From CAIXDB01 sp038327915 (GTDB lineage: Bacteria; Patescibacteriota; Minisyncoccia; Phycocordibacterales; DATDWN01): a stretch of 13,530 bases of DNA. The DNA lies in contig JBBQLO010000018.1 of NCBI GenBank assembly GCA_038327915.1, positions 1-13,530 of the forward strand, in the 5' to 3' direction. Positions 1 to 6,266 of the stretch are shown one piece after another. The position numbers were made by a program, and so were the translations under genes. Each line of letters begins with the position of its first letter. Within the stretch, counting starts at the first letter, position 1. The notes below the pieces were generated by a model, which saw only the letters and a list, made by a program, of their open reading frames with translations, was not told where the DNA came from and did not search any database.

Positions 1-139
1 AGAGTTCCAAGAAAAAATTGAAATCATGAACAACAAATACAAAAAATCACTCCGGTACAGGAGTGCGAATGAAGTGAGTAAAGAGTATGGTATACTGAAA
101 GATTAACAGCTGGAGTTGCACTTCACCCCAGAATTTACA
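1..139 (+). mobile_element. Right end of an IS30-family-like insertion sequence (partial, cut by window edge)
   Basis: Two things agree. The open frame at the window start resembles the C-terminus of an IS30-type transposase. About 25 bases after its stop comes a sequence that, read inward on the minus strand from 139, begins TGTAAATTC and continues into GTGCAACT. The E. coli IS30 terminal repeat, as I recall it, begins TGTAGATTC and has CAACGCAAC at the corresponding place. The element boundary is therefore put at 139, just inside a minus-strand reading frame whose SD and ATG survive. The left end and any target duplication lie outside the window. The family assignment is inference from this partial match. 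Confidence 0.6.
2..106 (+). CDS. C-terminal fragment of a putative IS30-like transposase (5' end outside window)
   Basis: An open frame enters from the left edge and gives 34 residues ending at TAA (104-106). It is basic and contains IMNNKYKKSLRYRSANEV. This resembles the IS30 transposase C-terminus, where the last helix of the DDE integrase domain is followed by an N-[NR]-[RK]-P-[RK]-[KR]-x-L-G-[FY]-x-[ST]-P-x-E-type motif. The catalytic residues are outside the window and cannot be checked. The adjacent terminal-repeat-like sequence up to 139 supports the mobile-element reading. Another integrase-core transposase family is the main alternative. Confidence 0.5.
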   Translation, partial: EFQEKIEIMNNKYKKSLRYRSANEVSKEYGILKD

Positions 140-182
140 CAGAACCTGTGAGTACAGCTTGAACATCGTTTTTATCGTACAT
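140..182 (-). pseudogene. 5' remnant of an unknown gene interrupted by the insertion sequence
   Basis: On the minus strand a good SD, GAGGAG (195-190), lies 7 nt before an ATG at 182-180. Only 14 codons of native sequence follow (MYDKNDVQAVLTGS) before the frame runs into the putative IS terminus at 140/139, where the repeat itself supplies the stop (TAA, 137-135). A well-formed translation start leading into 15 codons and an IS end is best explained as a gene cut by insertion. The residues are too few to name the product. A genuine 15-residue leader peptide is the alternative. Confidence 0.5.
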
Positions 183-210
183 GTTTTATCTCCTCTGTCG
201 AGTTGAAATT

Positions 211-226
211 TAGGCATGTCTGCCTA
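211..226. repeat. Perfect palindrome, 6-bp arms, 4-nt loop
   Basis: TAGGCA-TGTC-TGCCTA lies about 15 bp upstream of the SD of the truncated minus-strand gene. It could be an operator half-site pair or a 5'-UTR hairpin. It shares the GGCA...TGCC core with the palindrome at 241-260. Confidence 0.5.
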
Positions 227-240
227 TTCTACTTTATATG

Positions 241-260
241 ATGGCATACTATACTGCCAT
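241..260. repeat. Perfect palindrome, 6-bp arms, 8-nt spacer
   Basis: ATGGCA, eight bases, TGCCAT. It lies between the tRNA-Glu 3' end (274) and the truncated gene on the same strand. It has no T-tract on either side, so it is not a normal intrinsic terminator. A TTGACA -35-like hexamer (minus strand, 267-262) sits just upstream, but no -10 at proper spacing was found. A regulatory operator or RNA processing hairpin is possible. Confidence 0.45.
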
Positions 261-273
261 CTGTCAATATCTG

Positions 274-345
274 TGACCTCACGGAGAATCGAACTCCGAT
301 TTAAGCCTTGAGAAGGCTTCGTCCTAACCGTTAGACGATAAGGCC
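274..345 (-). tRNA. tRNA-Glu, anticodon CTC
   Basis: Read on the minus strand, the acceptor arm GGCCTTA (345-339) pairs with TGAGGTC (281-275) through two G-T wobbles, leaving discriminator A at 274. The anticodon arm is AAGCC-TTCTCAA-GGCTT, giving CTC (Glu, codon GAG). The T-arm is CGGAG-TTCGATT-CTCCG. Length is 72 nt, and the 3' CCA is not encoded (the bases after the discriminator are CAG), so CCA must be added by a nucleotidyltransferase. It stands alone, reading toward the IS-truncated gene. Confidence 0.95.
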
Positions 346-366
346 AAATATAACAAAACTAAAAAA

Positions 367-375
367 AATATACCA
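367..375 (-). promoter_or_regulatory. Extended -10 promoter element for tRNA-Glu
   Basis: On the minus strand TGG-TATATT (375-367) is an extended -10, placing the start near 360 and giving a roughly 15-nt 5' leader to be trimmed from the tRNA. No convincing -35 is seen. Bases 346-495 otherwise hold only A-rich sequence and a short direct repeat (AACCTATGG twice, around 414-432). Confidence 0.5.
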
Positions 376-495
376 CGAAATACTTGAAAAATACAGAAAA
401 AGAAAGAAAAAATAACCTATGGAAAACCTATGGTAATTTTTTAAAGTATGGTATAGGATACATATTGTTATTAGCCATAATAATTAATTAATTCC

Positions 496-648
496 ATGCT
501 TACAACAATTGCAATAATTTTACTCGTTCTATGGGTTCTCGGATTTTTCGCATTTCATGTTATCGGAGGGTTTATTCATATTCTTCTTGTTATTGCCGTT
601 GTTCTATTCCTCTACCGAGTTATTAAAGGAGAAAATCCACTTAAATAA
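496..648 (+). CDS. Small DUF5670/Lmo0937-type membrane protein
   Basis: This is a 50-residue protein starting MLTTIAIILLVLWVLGFFAF and ending in RVIKGENPLK. It is almost entirely two hydrophobic helices (about residues 3-21 and 26-41) separated by HVIGG, with a short basic C-terminal tail. The pattern, in which an N-terminal helix carries L-W-x-L-G and is followed by a GGFIHILLVIA-like second helix, matches the widespread tiny Lmo0937/DUF5670 family found in Gram-positives, Bacteroidota and CPR. The function of the family is unknown to me. No SD precedes the ATG. The gene ends in its own terminator at 672-700. The family call comes from remembered sequence pattern. Confidence 0.8.
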   Translation: MLTTIAIILLVLWVLGFFAFHVIGGFIHILLVIAVVLFLYRVIKGENPLK

Positions 649-671
649 TTTTTTTTCTTTGTTCAGTATAG

Positions 672-700
672 AAACCGGTTCAGTACCGGTTTTTGTTTTG
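672..700 (+). terminator. Intrinsic terminator after the 50-residue membrane protein
   Basis: A perfect 8-bp stem AAACCGGT-TCAGT-ACCGGTTT (672-692) is followed by a T-rich tract (TTGTTTTG). It separates the small membrane protein from the large ATPase gene and argues against a start at GTG 706 for the latter. Confidence 0.85.
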
Positions 701-726
701 CTTTTGTGTTTGATTCTAAATCCGTA

Positions 727-732
727 TATACT
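727..732 (+). promoter_or_regulatory. -10 element TATACT of a leaderless promoter (large ATPase gene)
   Basis: TATACT ends 6 nt before the ATG at 739, so the predicted transcription start coincides with the start codon. A weak -35 (TTGTGT, 704-709) lies at 17-bp spacing. There is no SD upstream of 739. Confidence 0.6.
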
Positions 733-738
733 ATATTT

Positions 739-3537
739 ATGAATAACACTGAAGAAACACATTCGCAGAGTATGAGTGTGTTGACAGAAAGCAAGTTTAA
801 AAGTCTCGACGAAGAAATTTCTTTTTTGCGTGAACAAATTGCGCAAAAAGAAAGAGAATTACGCGAGAAAAATTTTAGTGTTGATACCGAAACTGTCGTG
901 CGCGAACAAATTTCTAAATATCGCGACACCATACCACAATCCGTGTTGGACAAAACACTTGCTCTGGCCCAGCATGATGTAGAATCCATAGTACTCAACC
1001 TTGCTCCTGAACGCCATGATTCAAAAATGGAAGACCTTCTTGGAATTCTTAAAAAAAAAGGAATAAAAAATGTTTTATCTATTTTATCCGCTCTTAAAGA
1101 TCCGCATCTGGAAGACGATTTTCATAGATTTCTTGTTCAGTATGTCAAAAATGGCTACGAAACTAAAGGCCTCGACAGACCTATAAATAAAACAGAACGA
1201 CAATTTCGTGGTGTAGGAATGACTTTGTTTGAAATAGTATTACCTGAAGACCGTGATGTAAATGGAGAAGGACAAACTGGTAAAGAAAAAAGCCTTAAAG
1301 AAATTATTTCCTCTATGGAGCAATTTTTCTCCGGAATGCTTTCAGTAGCAACGAAGGAAAATCCTGACAACTACATAGTATTAGAAATTGCCAACGCAAA
1401 TGGCAGTGATCAATTTATTTTTTATGCCGCCGTACCAACTGACTACAGCGATTTATTTGAAAAACAAATAATCTCTGTTTTTCATACCGCACGTTTAACC
1501 GAGGTAGTTGATGATTACAATATTTTTAACTCCGACGGTATATCAATTGGCTCTGTTTTAGAGACAAAAAACTCTGCAGCATATTCAGTAAAAACCTATG
1601 AAGCATTCGACTACGACCCTCTCAACATTATTCTTAATAGTTTTTCAAAGATAAAAAAAGAAGGCGAAGGAGCTGCACTGCAAATAGTATTTTCTCCGAT
1701 GTATTCCAAGCAAGGTGATTATTTTAATAAAAAATACCAATACGCTATTGAACGTATCGAAAAAGGGGAAGTTGCAAAAGAAGCAGTGGACATGCCGGAA
1801 ACAATTTCTGGTGAATTGAGAAAAGGTCTCAAAGATCTTTTTAAAGCGCTCCCGAAGCCGGATGAAGAAAAAAAACCATTAGATAGCGAAGCAATACAAA
1901 AAATTAAACAAAAAATAGCAACAACTATTGTTGCAACAAATATTCGGATAGTTGTCTCCGGCAAAAATCGTCTCGATACTGAACACATTATGTCTGGTAT
2001 TGAGTCAAGTTTTAATCAGTTCACAGATGCTTCGTCTAACGGTTTTGTCTTCAAAAGACTTAAAGACAGTAGACTAGAAAAAATGTTTCGTGATTTTTCT
2101 TTTCGTGCATACAACCCCGACGAACTTTTGCCACTCAACTTACACGAGCTCACAACTATTTTTCATTTTCACACCACAGGACTCGCACCGACTCCACAAT
2201 TAAAGGCAACTGCTGCAAAATCCGCACCAGCACCTTCTGAAGTAAGCCAGGAAGGTACACTACTTGGTGTGAATGCATACCGCAATGTGGAAACGTCTAT
2301 ATATATGAAAGAGGAGGATCGCTTGCGTCACTTCTATACTATCGGTCAAACAGGAACAGGTAAGTCCACACTCCTCAAAAACATGATTATCCAAGACATC
2401 CTTGCGGGTCATGGTGTGTGCATGATCGACCCTCATGGCATTGATATTTTAGACATTTTAGCAAATATTCCACAGAACCGTTTCAATGATGTTATTTATT
2501 TTGATCCAAGTTATATAGAGAGACCGATGGCACTCAATATGCTCGAGTATGACAGAAGTCATCCGGAACAGAAAACATTTGTAGTCAATGAATTATTTTC
2601 TATTTTTCAAAAATTATATGGTGCAGTACCTGAATCAATGGGTCCGATGTTCGAGCAATACTTCCGTAATGCCACGATGCTAGTCATCGAAGACCCTGAC
2701 AGTGGCAACACTCTCCTCGATGTTTCGCGTGTCATGTCTAACAAAGAGTTTAGAGACATGAAAATCTCCAATTGCAAAAATCCAGTGGTTGTACAATTTT
2801 GGACTGAAGTGGCTGAAAAAGCTGGTGGGGAAGCGTCGCTTGCAAACATTGTGCCGTATATTACTTCCAAATTCGACGTGTTTCTTGCCAATGACATCAT
2901 GCGACCTATTATCGCTCAAGAAAAATCATCTTTTAATTTCCGAGATATCATGGATAATAAAAAAATTCTTTTGGTGAATTTGTCTAAAGGAAGGCTCGGA
3001 GATATCAATGCCAATCTTATTGGACTCATACTTGTCGGCAAAATCCTCATGGCAGCCCTTTCCCGTGTCGATGTTTTGGGCACAAACTTCCCACCATTTT
3101 ATCTTTACATAGATGAGTTTCAAAACATCACGACCAATTCTATCTCAACTATTCTTTCCGAGGCACGAAAATACAAACTCTCGCTGAATATCGCTCACCA
3201 ATTTATTGCGCAACTTGAGGAGGGGATTCGTGATGCTGTGTTTGGTAACGTTGGATCCATTTGTACTTTTCGTGTAGGAGCAGAAGACGCCGAATATTTG
3301 GAAAAACAATTTTCTCCAGAATTTTCTGCTAAAGATATTATGAATATTGAAAATAGAAATGCGTATGTCAAAATGCTTGTCAATGGCTCACCAGCCAAAG
3401 CTTTCAATATCCGCACATTTCCTCCTCCAAATGGCAATCCCGCTTATATCGAGGCCCTCAAACATTTGTCTTATATTACCTATGGTGGTAACAGAGAAGA
3501 TATTGAAGCGGAGGTGTTAAAAAAGTATAAAAAGTAA
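739..3537 (+). CDS. VirD4/TraG-like type IV secretion (coupling-type) ATPase
   Basis: This 932-residue protein has a RecA-fold hexameric ATPase in its C-terminal half. Walker A is GQTGTGKST (536-544), followed by MIDPHG (562-567), a strand ILLVNLSKGRLGD, Walker B LYIDEFQ (D792, E793), and a motif AHQFIAQL in the place TraG/VirD4 proteins have their conserved Q-rich segment. The N-terminal half starts with a charged coiled coil (about residues 15-50), then a large domain I cannot assign, then an Ala/Pro-rich linker just before the ATPase. No transmembrane helix is evident, unlike classical VirD4. The family pumps DNA or protein at type IV secretion or conjugation-like machines; HerA/FtsK-type motors are relatives. 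No relaxase or other vir genes are nearby, so the role in this organism is open. Start: an upstream GTG at 706 overlaps terminator sequence, and ATG 739 has a -10 at leaderless spacing. Confidence 0.85.
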   Translation: MNNTEETHSQSMSVLTESKFKSLDEEISFLREQIAQKERELREKNFSVDTETVVREQISKYRDTIPQSVLDKTLALAQHDVESIVLNLAPERHDSKMEDLLGILKKKGIKNVLSILSALKDPHLEDDFHRFLVQYVKNGYETKGLDRPINKTERQFRGVGMTLFEIVLPEDRDVNGEGQTGKEKSLKEIISSMEQFFSGMLSVATKENPDNYIVLEIANANGSDQFIFYAAVPTDYSDLFEKQIISVFHTARLTEVVDDYNIFNSDGISIGSVLETKNSAAYSVKTYEAFDYDPLNIILNSFSKIKKEGEGAALQIVFSPMYSKQGDYFNKKYQYAIERIEKGEVAKEAVDMPETISGELRKGLKDLFKALPKPDEEKKPLDSEAIQKIKQKIATTIVATNIRIVVSGKNRLDTEHIMSGIESSFNQFTDASSNGFVFKRLKDSRLEKMFRDFSFRAYNPDELLPLNLHELTTIFHFHTTGLAPTPQLKATAAKSAPAPSEVSQEGTLLGVNAYRNVETSIYMKEEDRLRHFYTIGQTGTGKSTLLKNMIIQDILAGHGVCMIDPHGIDILDILANIPQNRFNDVIYFDPSYIERPMALNMLEYDRSHPEQKTFVVNELFSIFQKLYGAVPESMGPMFEQYFRNATMLVIEDPDSGNTLLDVSRVMSNKEFRDMKISNCKNPVVVQFWTEVAEKAGGEASLANIVPYITSKFDVFLANDIMRPIIAQEKSSFNFRDIMDNKKILLVNLSKGRLGDINANLIGLILVGKILMAALSRVDVLGTNFPPFYLYIDEFQNITTNSISTILSEARKYKLSLNIAHQFIAQLEEGIRDAVFGNVGSICTFRVGAEDAEYLEKQFSPEFSAKDIMNIENRNAYVKMLVNGSPAKAFNIRTFPPPNGNPAYIEALKHLSYITYGGNREDIEAEVLKKYKK

Positions 3538-3539
3538 AA

Positions 3540-3569
3540 CCCCCTCCTCGACCTTAGTCGGGAAGGGGG
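3540..3569 (-). terminator. Terminator hairpin between convergent genes
   Basis: C5T and AG5 arms with an inner TCGAC/GTCG stem form a GC-rich hairpin immediately after the stop of the ATPase gene. Read on the minus strand the stem is followed by TTTTACTTTTTA, a good U-tract, so it most clearly terminates transcripts coming from yqeY and the small membrane gene. On the plus strand no T-tract follows, though the hairpin may still define the ATPase mRNA 3' end. Confidence 0.75.
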
Positions 3570-3696
3570 CATGTGTCTTCGTGAGCCTGCACCATTGCCT
3601 CGTAGGCACCGGCAAGCCAAAAAGTTATTTTTACTTTCTTTTTTTTCTTTTTTGCCTCAACTCCTCTTTTGCCAAAGAATCGGAGCATCTGAGTGT

Positions 3697-3726
3697 CTCC
3701 CGTCACACATGCTCGAGTGACGGGAG
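3697..3726. repeat. Perfect 10-bp inverted repeat with 10-nt loop
   Basis: CTCCCGTCAC, ten bases, GTGACGGGAG. The arms are perfect and GC-rich in otherwise AT-rich sequence, just downstream of the 73-residue membrane gene on the minus strand. There is no T-tract on either side, so it is not a standard intrinsic terminator. It could stabilise the mRNA 3' end or bind a protein. Confidence 0.7.
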
Positions 3727-3734
3727 GGGGAGCT

Positions 3735-3956
3735 TCATTCCGAGATTTCATTTTCCTCCCTAGCGCGGTTTTTTCCCGACATCAATGCAAAAAGTCCCAT
3801 GAATACTCCTAGTCCGAATGAACATCCAAAAACAAGACTCTCTGCCTGAGTTGGTTTACTGGGCGTTACATGATTCAGTATAGTGAAAAGCATCATCCCC
3901 CATGTGCTGAAAGCAATTCCTGATGCTACGGCCACAATCCATGCTCCAAACGTCAT
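3735..3956 (-). CDS. Small two-helix membrane protein, unknown function
   Basis: The 73-residue product has two hydrophobic segments (about 5-27, WIVAVASGIAFSTWGMMLF, and about 41-60, VFGCSFGLGVFMGLFALM), with a short polar loop TPSKPTQAES and a charged tail KNRAREENEISE. An AGAGG SD (3972-3968) lies 11 nt before the ATG. A promoter with TTGACA (4006-4001), 16-bp spacing and TAAAAT (3984-3979) precedes it, overlapping the end of yqeY. The gene is downstream of yqeY on the same strand, with a 38-bp gap. I recognise no family. It is supported as real by hydrophobic pattern, SD and promoter rather than by homology. Confidence 0.65.
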   Translation of the reverse strand: MTFGAWIVAVASGIAFSTWGMMLFTILNHVTPSKPTQAESLVFGCSFGLGVFMGLFALMSGKNRAREENEISE

Positions 3957-3978
3957 TTTTTTAGTGACCTCTAATTTT

Positions 3979-4006
3979 ATTTTACTAAATTATATTACTT
4001 TGTCAA
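3979..4006 (-). promoter_or_regulatory. Promoter for the 73-residue membrane protein
   Basis: On the minus strand a consensus -35 TTGACA (4006-4001) and -10 TAAAAT (3984-3979) are separated by 16 bp. Predicted start is near 3972, giving a short leader that contains the SD. Confidence 0.55.
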
Positions 4007-4465
4007 TAGATCCTCAACCACCGACTTTACAGTGTCTCCGTCTGCATTTCCTTTGAGGTCACGCATGAGTGCGCCCATGAATTTACCAACTGCAGATTTG
4101 TCGGGTGTTCCCGCTGTAATACCAAGTTCAAGCATCTTGGCTTGTGCTACTTTCACAACATCTTCGCGAGACATTTGTGCGGGGAGGTACGCTTCAAGGA
4201 CTGCCAGTTCGGCTTGCTCTGGTTCCGCGAGGTCAAGTCGGCCGCCTTTGGTAAACTGGTCGATCGAGTCTTTGCGTTGTTTGACTGCACGTCGAATAAC
4301 GGCGAGGACTTCTTCATCACTAAGTTCATCCTGTGGAGTACGCTTGAGTGCGACAAGTTCGTTGGTAAAACTTGAAACAAGCCCGCGGACAACACCAAGT
4401 CGCAGAGCATCTTTGGCAAGCATGGCTTCTTTAATCTGTCCTTTGATTGTTTGGTGTAATGTCAT
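3995..4465 (-). CDS. yqeY: YqeY/GatB-tail-like protein
   Basis: The 156-residue product matches the stand-alone YqeY family. It has a helical N-terminal domain (MTLHQTIKGQIKEAMLAKD), a middle segment SDEEVLAVIRRAVKQRKDSI, the EAYLPAQMS turn, and the characteristic C-terminal GKFMGALMRDLKGNADG. This fold is shared with the tRNA-binding tail of the GatB subunit of Asp/Glu-tRNA amidotransferase, so a role at tRNA is suspected, but the stand-alone protein's function is not established. The frame is open further upstream to 4708, but conservation begins at Met 4465 and the extension would overlap the divergent rmuC. The gene is GC-richer than its neighbours. It is divergent from rmuC with 60 bp between start codons. 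Confidence 0.88.
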   Translation of the reverse strand: MTLHQTIKGQIKEAMLAKDALRLGVVRGLVSSFTNELVALKRTPQDELSDEEVLAVIRRAVKQRKDSIDQFTKGGRLDLAEPEQAELAVLEAYLPAQMSREDVVKVAQAKMLELGITAGTPDKSAVGKFMGALMRDLKGNADGDTVKSVVEDLLTK

Positions 4466-4510
4466 ATGTTTTTTATTATTTCTTCCACAGTAACATATTT
4501 CAGAGGTATT

Positions 4511-4519
4511 TGATACAAT
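4511..4519 (+). promoter_or_regulatory. Extended -10 of a leaderless promoter (rmuC)
   Basis: TGA-TACAAT (4511-4519) ends 6 nt before ATG 4526, placing the transcription start at the start codon. No convincing -35 is present, as is common for extended -10 promoters. Confidence 0.6.
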
Positions 4520-4525
4520 ACGTGT

Positions 4526-5593
4526 ATGAACACAACCACCCTCATAGCTGTACTCGTCGCCTTCATTGTGGGAGCGGTTATTATGTTTTTTCTTCGAACA
4601 CGCCAGGACGCAACACGTGCCGACGACACTGGTCTTAAACTCATTCTCCAACAAATCAACGAACTCAATCGCACCGTAGACAGTAAAATAGGTGAGAGTA
4701 CACGACATATGAATGAGTCAGTACGGACACAACTCGGAGAATCGGCAAACCTCATACGTGAAGTGACACGAGGTCTTACCAAGCTCGATGAGACAAACCG
4801 CCAGGTTATTTCATTCGCGGATCAATTGCAAAACTTGCAGGATATTTTAAAAAATCCAAAGCAACGGGGAATTTTGGGCGAGTATTATCTCGAAACACTA
4901 TTGAAGAATGTTCTTGCTCCAAACCAATACCAGATGCAATATGCTTTTGCCAATGGTGAAATTGTCGATGCAGTAGTTTTTGTTAAAGACAAAATCATAC
5001 CGATTGACTCAAAGTTCTCACTCGAAAACTATAACAGAATGTTGGAGGCCAACGAGCTACTTGAAAAGAATCGACTAGAGAAAATTTTTGTTAATGACTT
5101 AAAAACCCGCATCACAGAAACTTCCAAATACATTCGACCTAACGAAGGGACGATGGATTTTGCCTTTATGTTTATTCCCCATGAGGCAATTTACTACGAC
5201 CTTTTGATCAATCGAATCGGAGGTACTCGCACTGGCATAGGAGAAGATAACACTGATAATCTTATTCAACGTGCAGCAGGAAAACAAAAAGTTATTATTG
5301 TCTCACCCACATCATTCCTCGCGTATCTCCAAACAGTCCTGCAAGGTCTCAAAGCAATGCAGATCGAAGAAACAGCCAAGGATATTATCAAACGTGTTGG
5401 CGAGCTTGGTGATCATTTAAAAAAATACGAAATATATCATGCAAAACTCGGAAATTCACTTGAAACCGTGGTAAACCATTATAATGCCTCCAACAAAGAG
5501 TTTAAAAAAATTGATAAAGACATGGTGAGGATTACGGGAAATACGGTTGGGATAGAAGTAGTTGGGATCGATGGGCCGGAAGGAGAAGAATAG
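4526..5593 (+). CDS. rmuC: RmuC-family DNA recombination protein
   Basis: A 355-residue protein begins with one membrane helix (about residues 5-23, LIAVLVAFIVGAVIMFFL), then a coiled coil (about 35-110), then the RmuC nuclease-like core. Recognisable core pieces are KNPKQRGILGEYYLETLLKN (about 112-131), VDAVVFVKDKIIPIDSKFSLENY, AFMFIPHEAIYYDLL and IIVSPTSFLAYLQTV. RmuC proteins limit recombination between inverted repeats; the core resembles the PD-(D/E)XK nuclease fold, with D and K in the IPIDSKF strand. It is shorter than E. coli RmuC (about 475 residues), mainly in the coiled coil, as expected for a reduced genome. It has its own promoter and terminator. Confidence 0.9.
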   Translation: MNTTTLIAVLVAFIVGAVIMFFLRTRQDATRADDTGLKLILQQINELNRTVDSKIGESTRHMNESVRTQLGESANLIREVTRGLTKLDETNRQVISFADQLQNLQDILKNPKQRGILGEYYLETLLKNVLAPNQYQMQYAFANGEIVDAVVFVKDKIIPIDSKFSLENYNRMLEANELLEKNRLEKIFVNDLKTRITETSKYIRPNEGTMDFAFMFIPHEAIYYDLLINRIGGTRTGIGEDNTDNLIQRAAGKQKVIIVSPTSFLAYLQTVLQGLKAMQIEETAKDIIKRVGELGDHLKKYEIYHAKLGNSLETVVNHYNASNKEFKKIDKDMVRITGNTVGIEVVGIDGPEGEE

Positions 5594-5647
5594 AAGAAAA
5601 AATTTAGTTGTATATACTTCCCTACCTTATAGCAAAAACATAAGACA

Positions 5648-5682
5648 CAAATTTTCCTGTAGGGAAATTTGCTTTTTTCTTT
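5648..5682 (+). terminator. Intrinsic terminator after rmuC
   Basis: A 10-bp stem CAAATTTTCC-TGTA-GGGAAATTTG (one G-T pair) is followed by CTTTTTTCTTTC. It lies 54 bp after the rmuC stop and just upstream of rplU. Confidence 0.9.
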
Positions 5683-5697
5683 CATTTTTTGTACACT
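5669..5697 (+). promoter_or_regulatory. Possible promoter for rplU
   Basis: TTGCTT (5669-5674) and TACACT (5692-5697) are 17 bp apart, inside and just after the rmuC terminator. The predicted start near 5704 would leave almost no leader and would exclude the AAGGA SD, so either the start is a little upstream or this is not the promoter. Confidence 0.35.
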
Positions 5698-5706
5698 ACA
5701 AGGACT

Positions 5707-6024
5707 ATGGAATTTGCAATTATCGCCACCGGTGGCAAACAATACAAAGTCTCTCCTGGAGAGGTCGTCAAAATTGAGAAAATCAAGGGCGATTTCAAGG
5801 TAGGTGATGTGGTAACTTTCGACCAAGTGCTTCTCGTGAAAGATGCCACGGACACCACCATAGGTAAACCCTATATCACTGGTGCTACAATCACTGCCAC
5901 GCTCGATTCTGTCGGTCGAAACAAGACAGTTGATGTCATCAAATACAAACAAAAATCTCGATATTTCAAGAAAAATGGTCATCGCCAACCTTGGTTTAAA
6001 GTTAAGATCGGAGAGTTGAAATAA
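5707..6024 (+). CDS. rplU: Ribosomal protein bL21
   Basis: The 105-residue product begins MEFAIIATGGKQYKVSPGEV, the classic bL21 N-terminus, and carries the barrel strands VGDVVTFDQVLLV and GKPYITGATITATL. It ends with the L21 signature region IKYKQKSRYFKKNGHRQPW followed by FKVKIGEL. It binds 23S rRNA in the large subunit. Start: an SD-like AAGGA (5700-5704) precedes ATG 5707; an in-frame ATG at 5689 would add six non-conserved residues. In most bacteria rpmA (bL27) follows directly; here a terminator and a structured RNA gene follow instead. Confidence 0.97.
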   Translation: MEFAIIATGGKQYKVSPGEVVKIEKIKGDFKVGDVVTFDQVLLVKDATDTTIGKPYITGATITATLDSVGRNKTVDVIKYKQKSRYFKKNGHRQPWFKVKIGELK

Positions 6025-6048
6025 CAAAAATAAATAGGAATATACGAT

Positions 6049-6081
6049 AAAAAATGACTTTCCACAAGGAAGTCATTTTTT
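6049..6081 (+). terminator. Intrinsic terminator after rplU
   Basis: A6-TGACTT, a loop, AAGTCA-T6 forms a symmetrical hairpin (6049-6081) with GG/CC continuation of the stem across one bulged T. The A and T flanks make it potentially bidirectional. A second smaller hairpin, GAGCC/GGCTC (6084-6103), follows directly without a T-tract. Confidence 0.88.
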
Positions 6082-6156
6082 GTGAGCCTTTAAAATATGG
6101 CTCAAAAAAAGTTTATTTCTTAGTTCACAAAAAGTATCATAAATTTTTTAGAAAAT

Positions 6157-6184
6157 TTGATTGACAAAAAATTAATAGTATAAT
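6157..6184 (+). promoter_or_regulatory. Strong promoter of the structured RNA gene
   Basis: TTGATT (6157-6162), 16-bp spacer, TATAAT (6179-6184), preceded by about 50 bp of very A/T-rich sequence that could act as an UP element. Predicted start is about 6190-6191, exactly where GC content jumps and the folded region starts. Confidence 0.7.
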
Positions 6185-6238
6185 AGGGTTACCGTAGGTC
6201 GGGATAGCAGTGCGTGTCCCGATTACCGGCTCGCCGTC

Positions 6239-6266
6239 AAGTAGGCATCGCCAAGTGGGCATCGCG
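6239..6266 (+). repeat. 14-nt tandem repeat inside stem B of the RNA gene
   Basis: AAGTAGGCATCGCC (6239-6252) is followed directly by AAGTGGGCATCGCG (6253-6266), 12 of 14 identical. Each unit can form a mini-hairpin GGC-ATC-GCC or GGC-ATC-GCG at the tip of stem B. Confidence 0.75.

Noticed and set aside
706..738. GTG start at 706 for the large ATPase
   Set aside because: It lies just after the terminator T-tract of the preceding gene and before the TATACT -10; ATG 739 fits the leaderless pattern seen at other genes.
3554..3751. 65-codon minus-strand frame overlapping the end of the 73-residue membrane gene
   Set aside because: It contains a run of lysines from a poly-A stretch, spans a perfect hairpin, ends inside the terminator stem-loop, and resembles no protein I know. 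Probably non-coding.
4466..4708. 81-residue N-terminal extension of the YqeY frame
   Set aside because: It overlaps the divergent rmuC start and its promoter, and family similarity begins at Met 4465.
6097..6123. ATGGCTCAAAAAAAG after rplU, recalling an rpmA start (MAHKK)
   Set aside because: The frame stops after eight codons, has no ribosome binding site, no later bL27 motifs are found, and it sits in a hairpin downstream of a terminator. Coincidence is likely.
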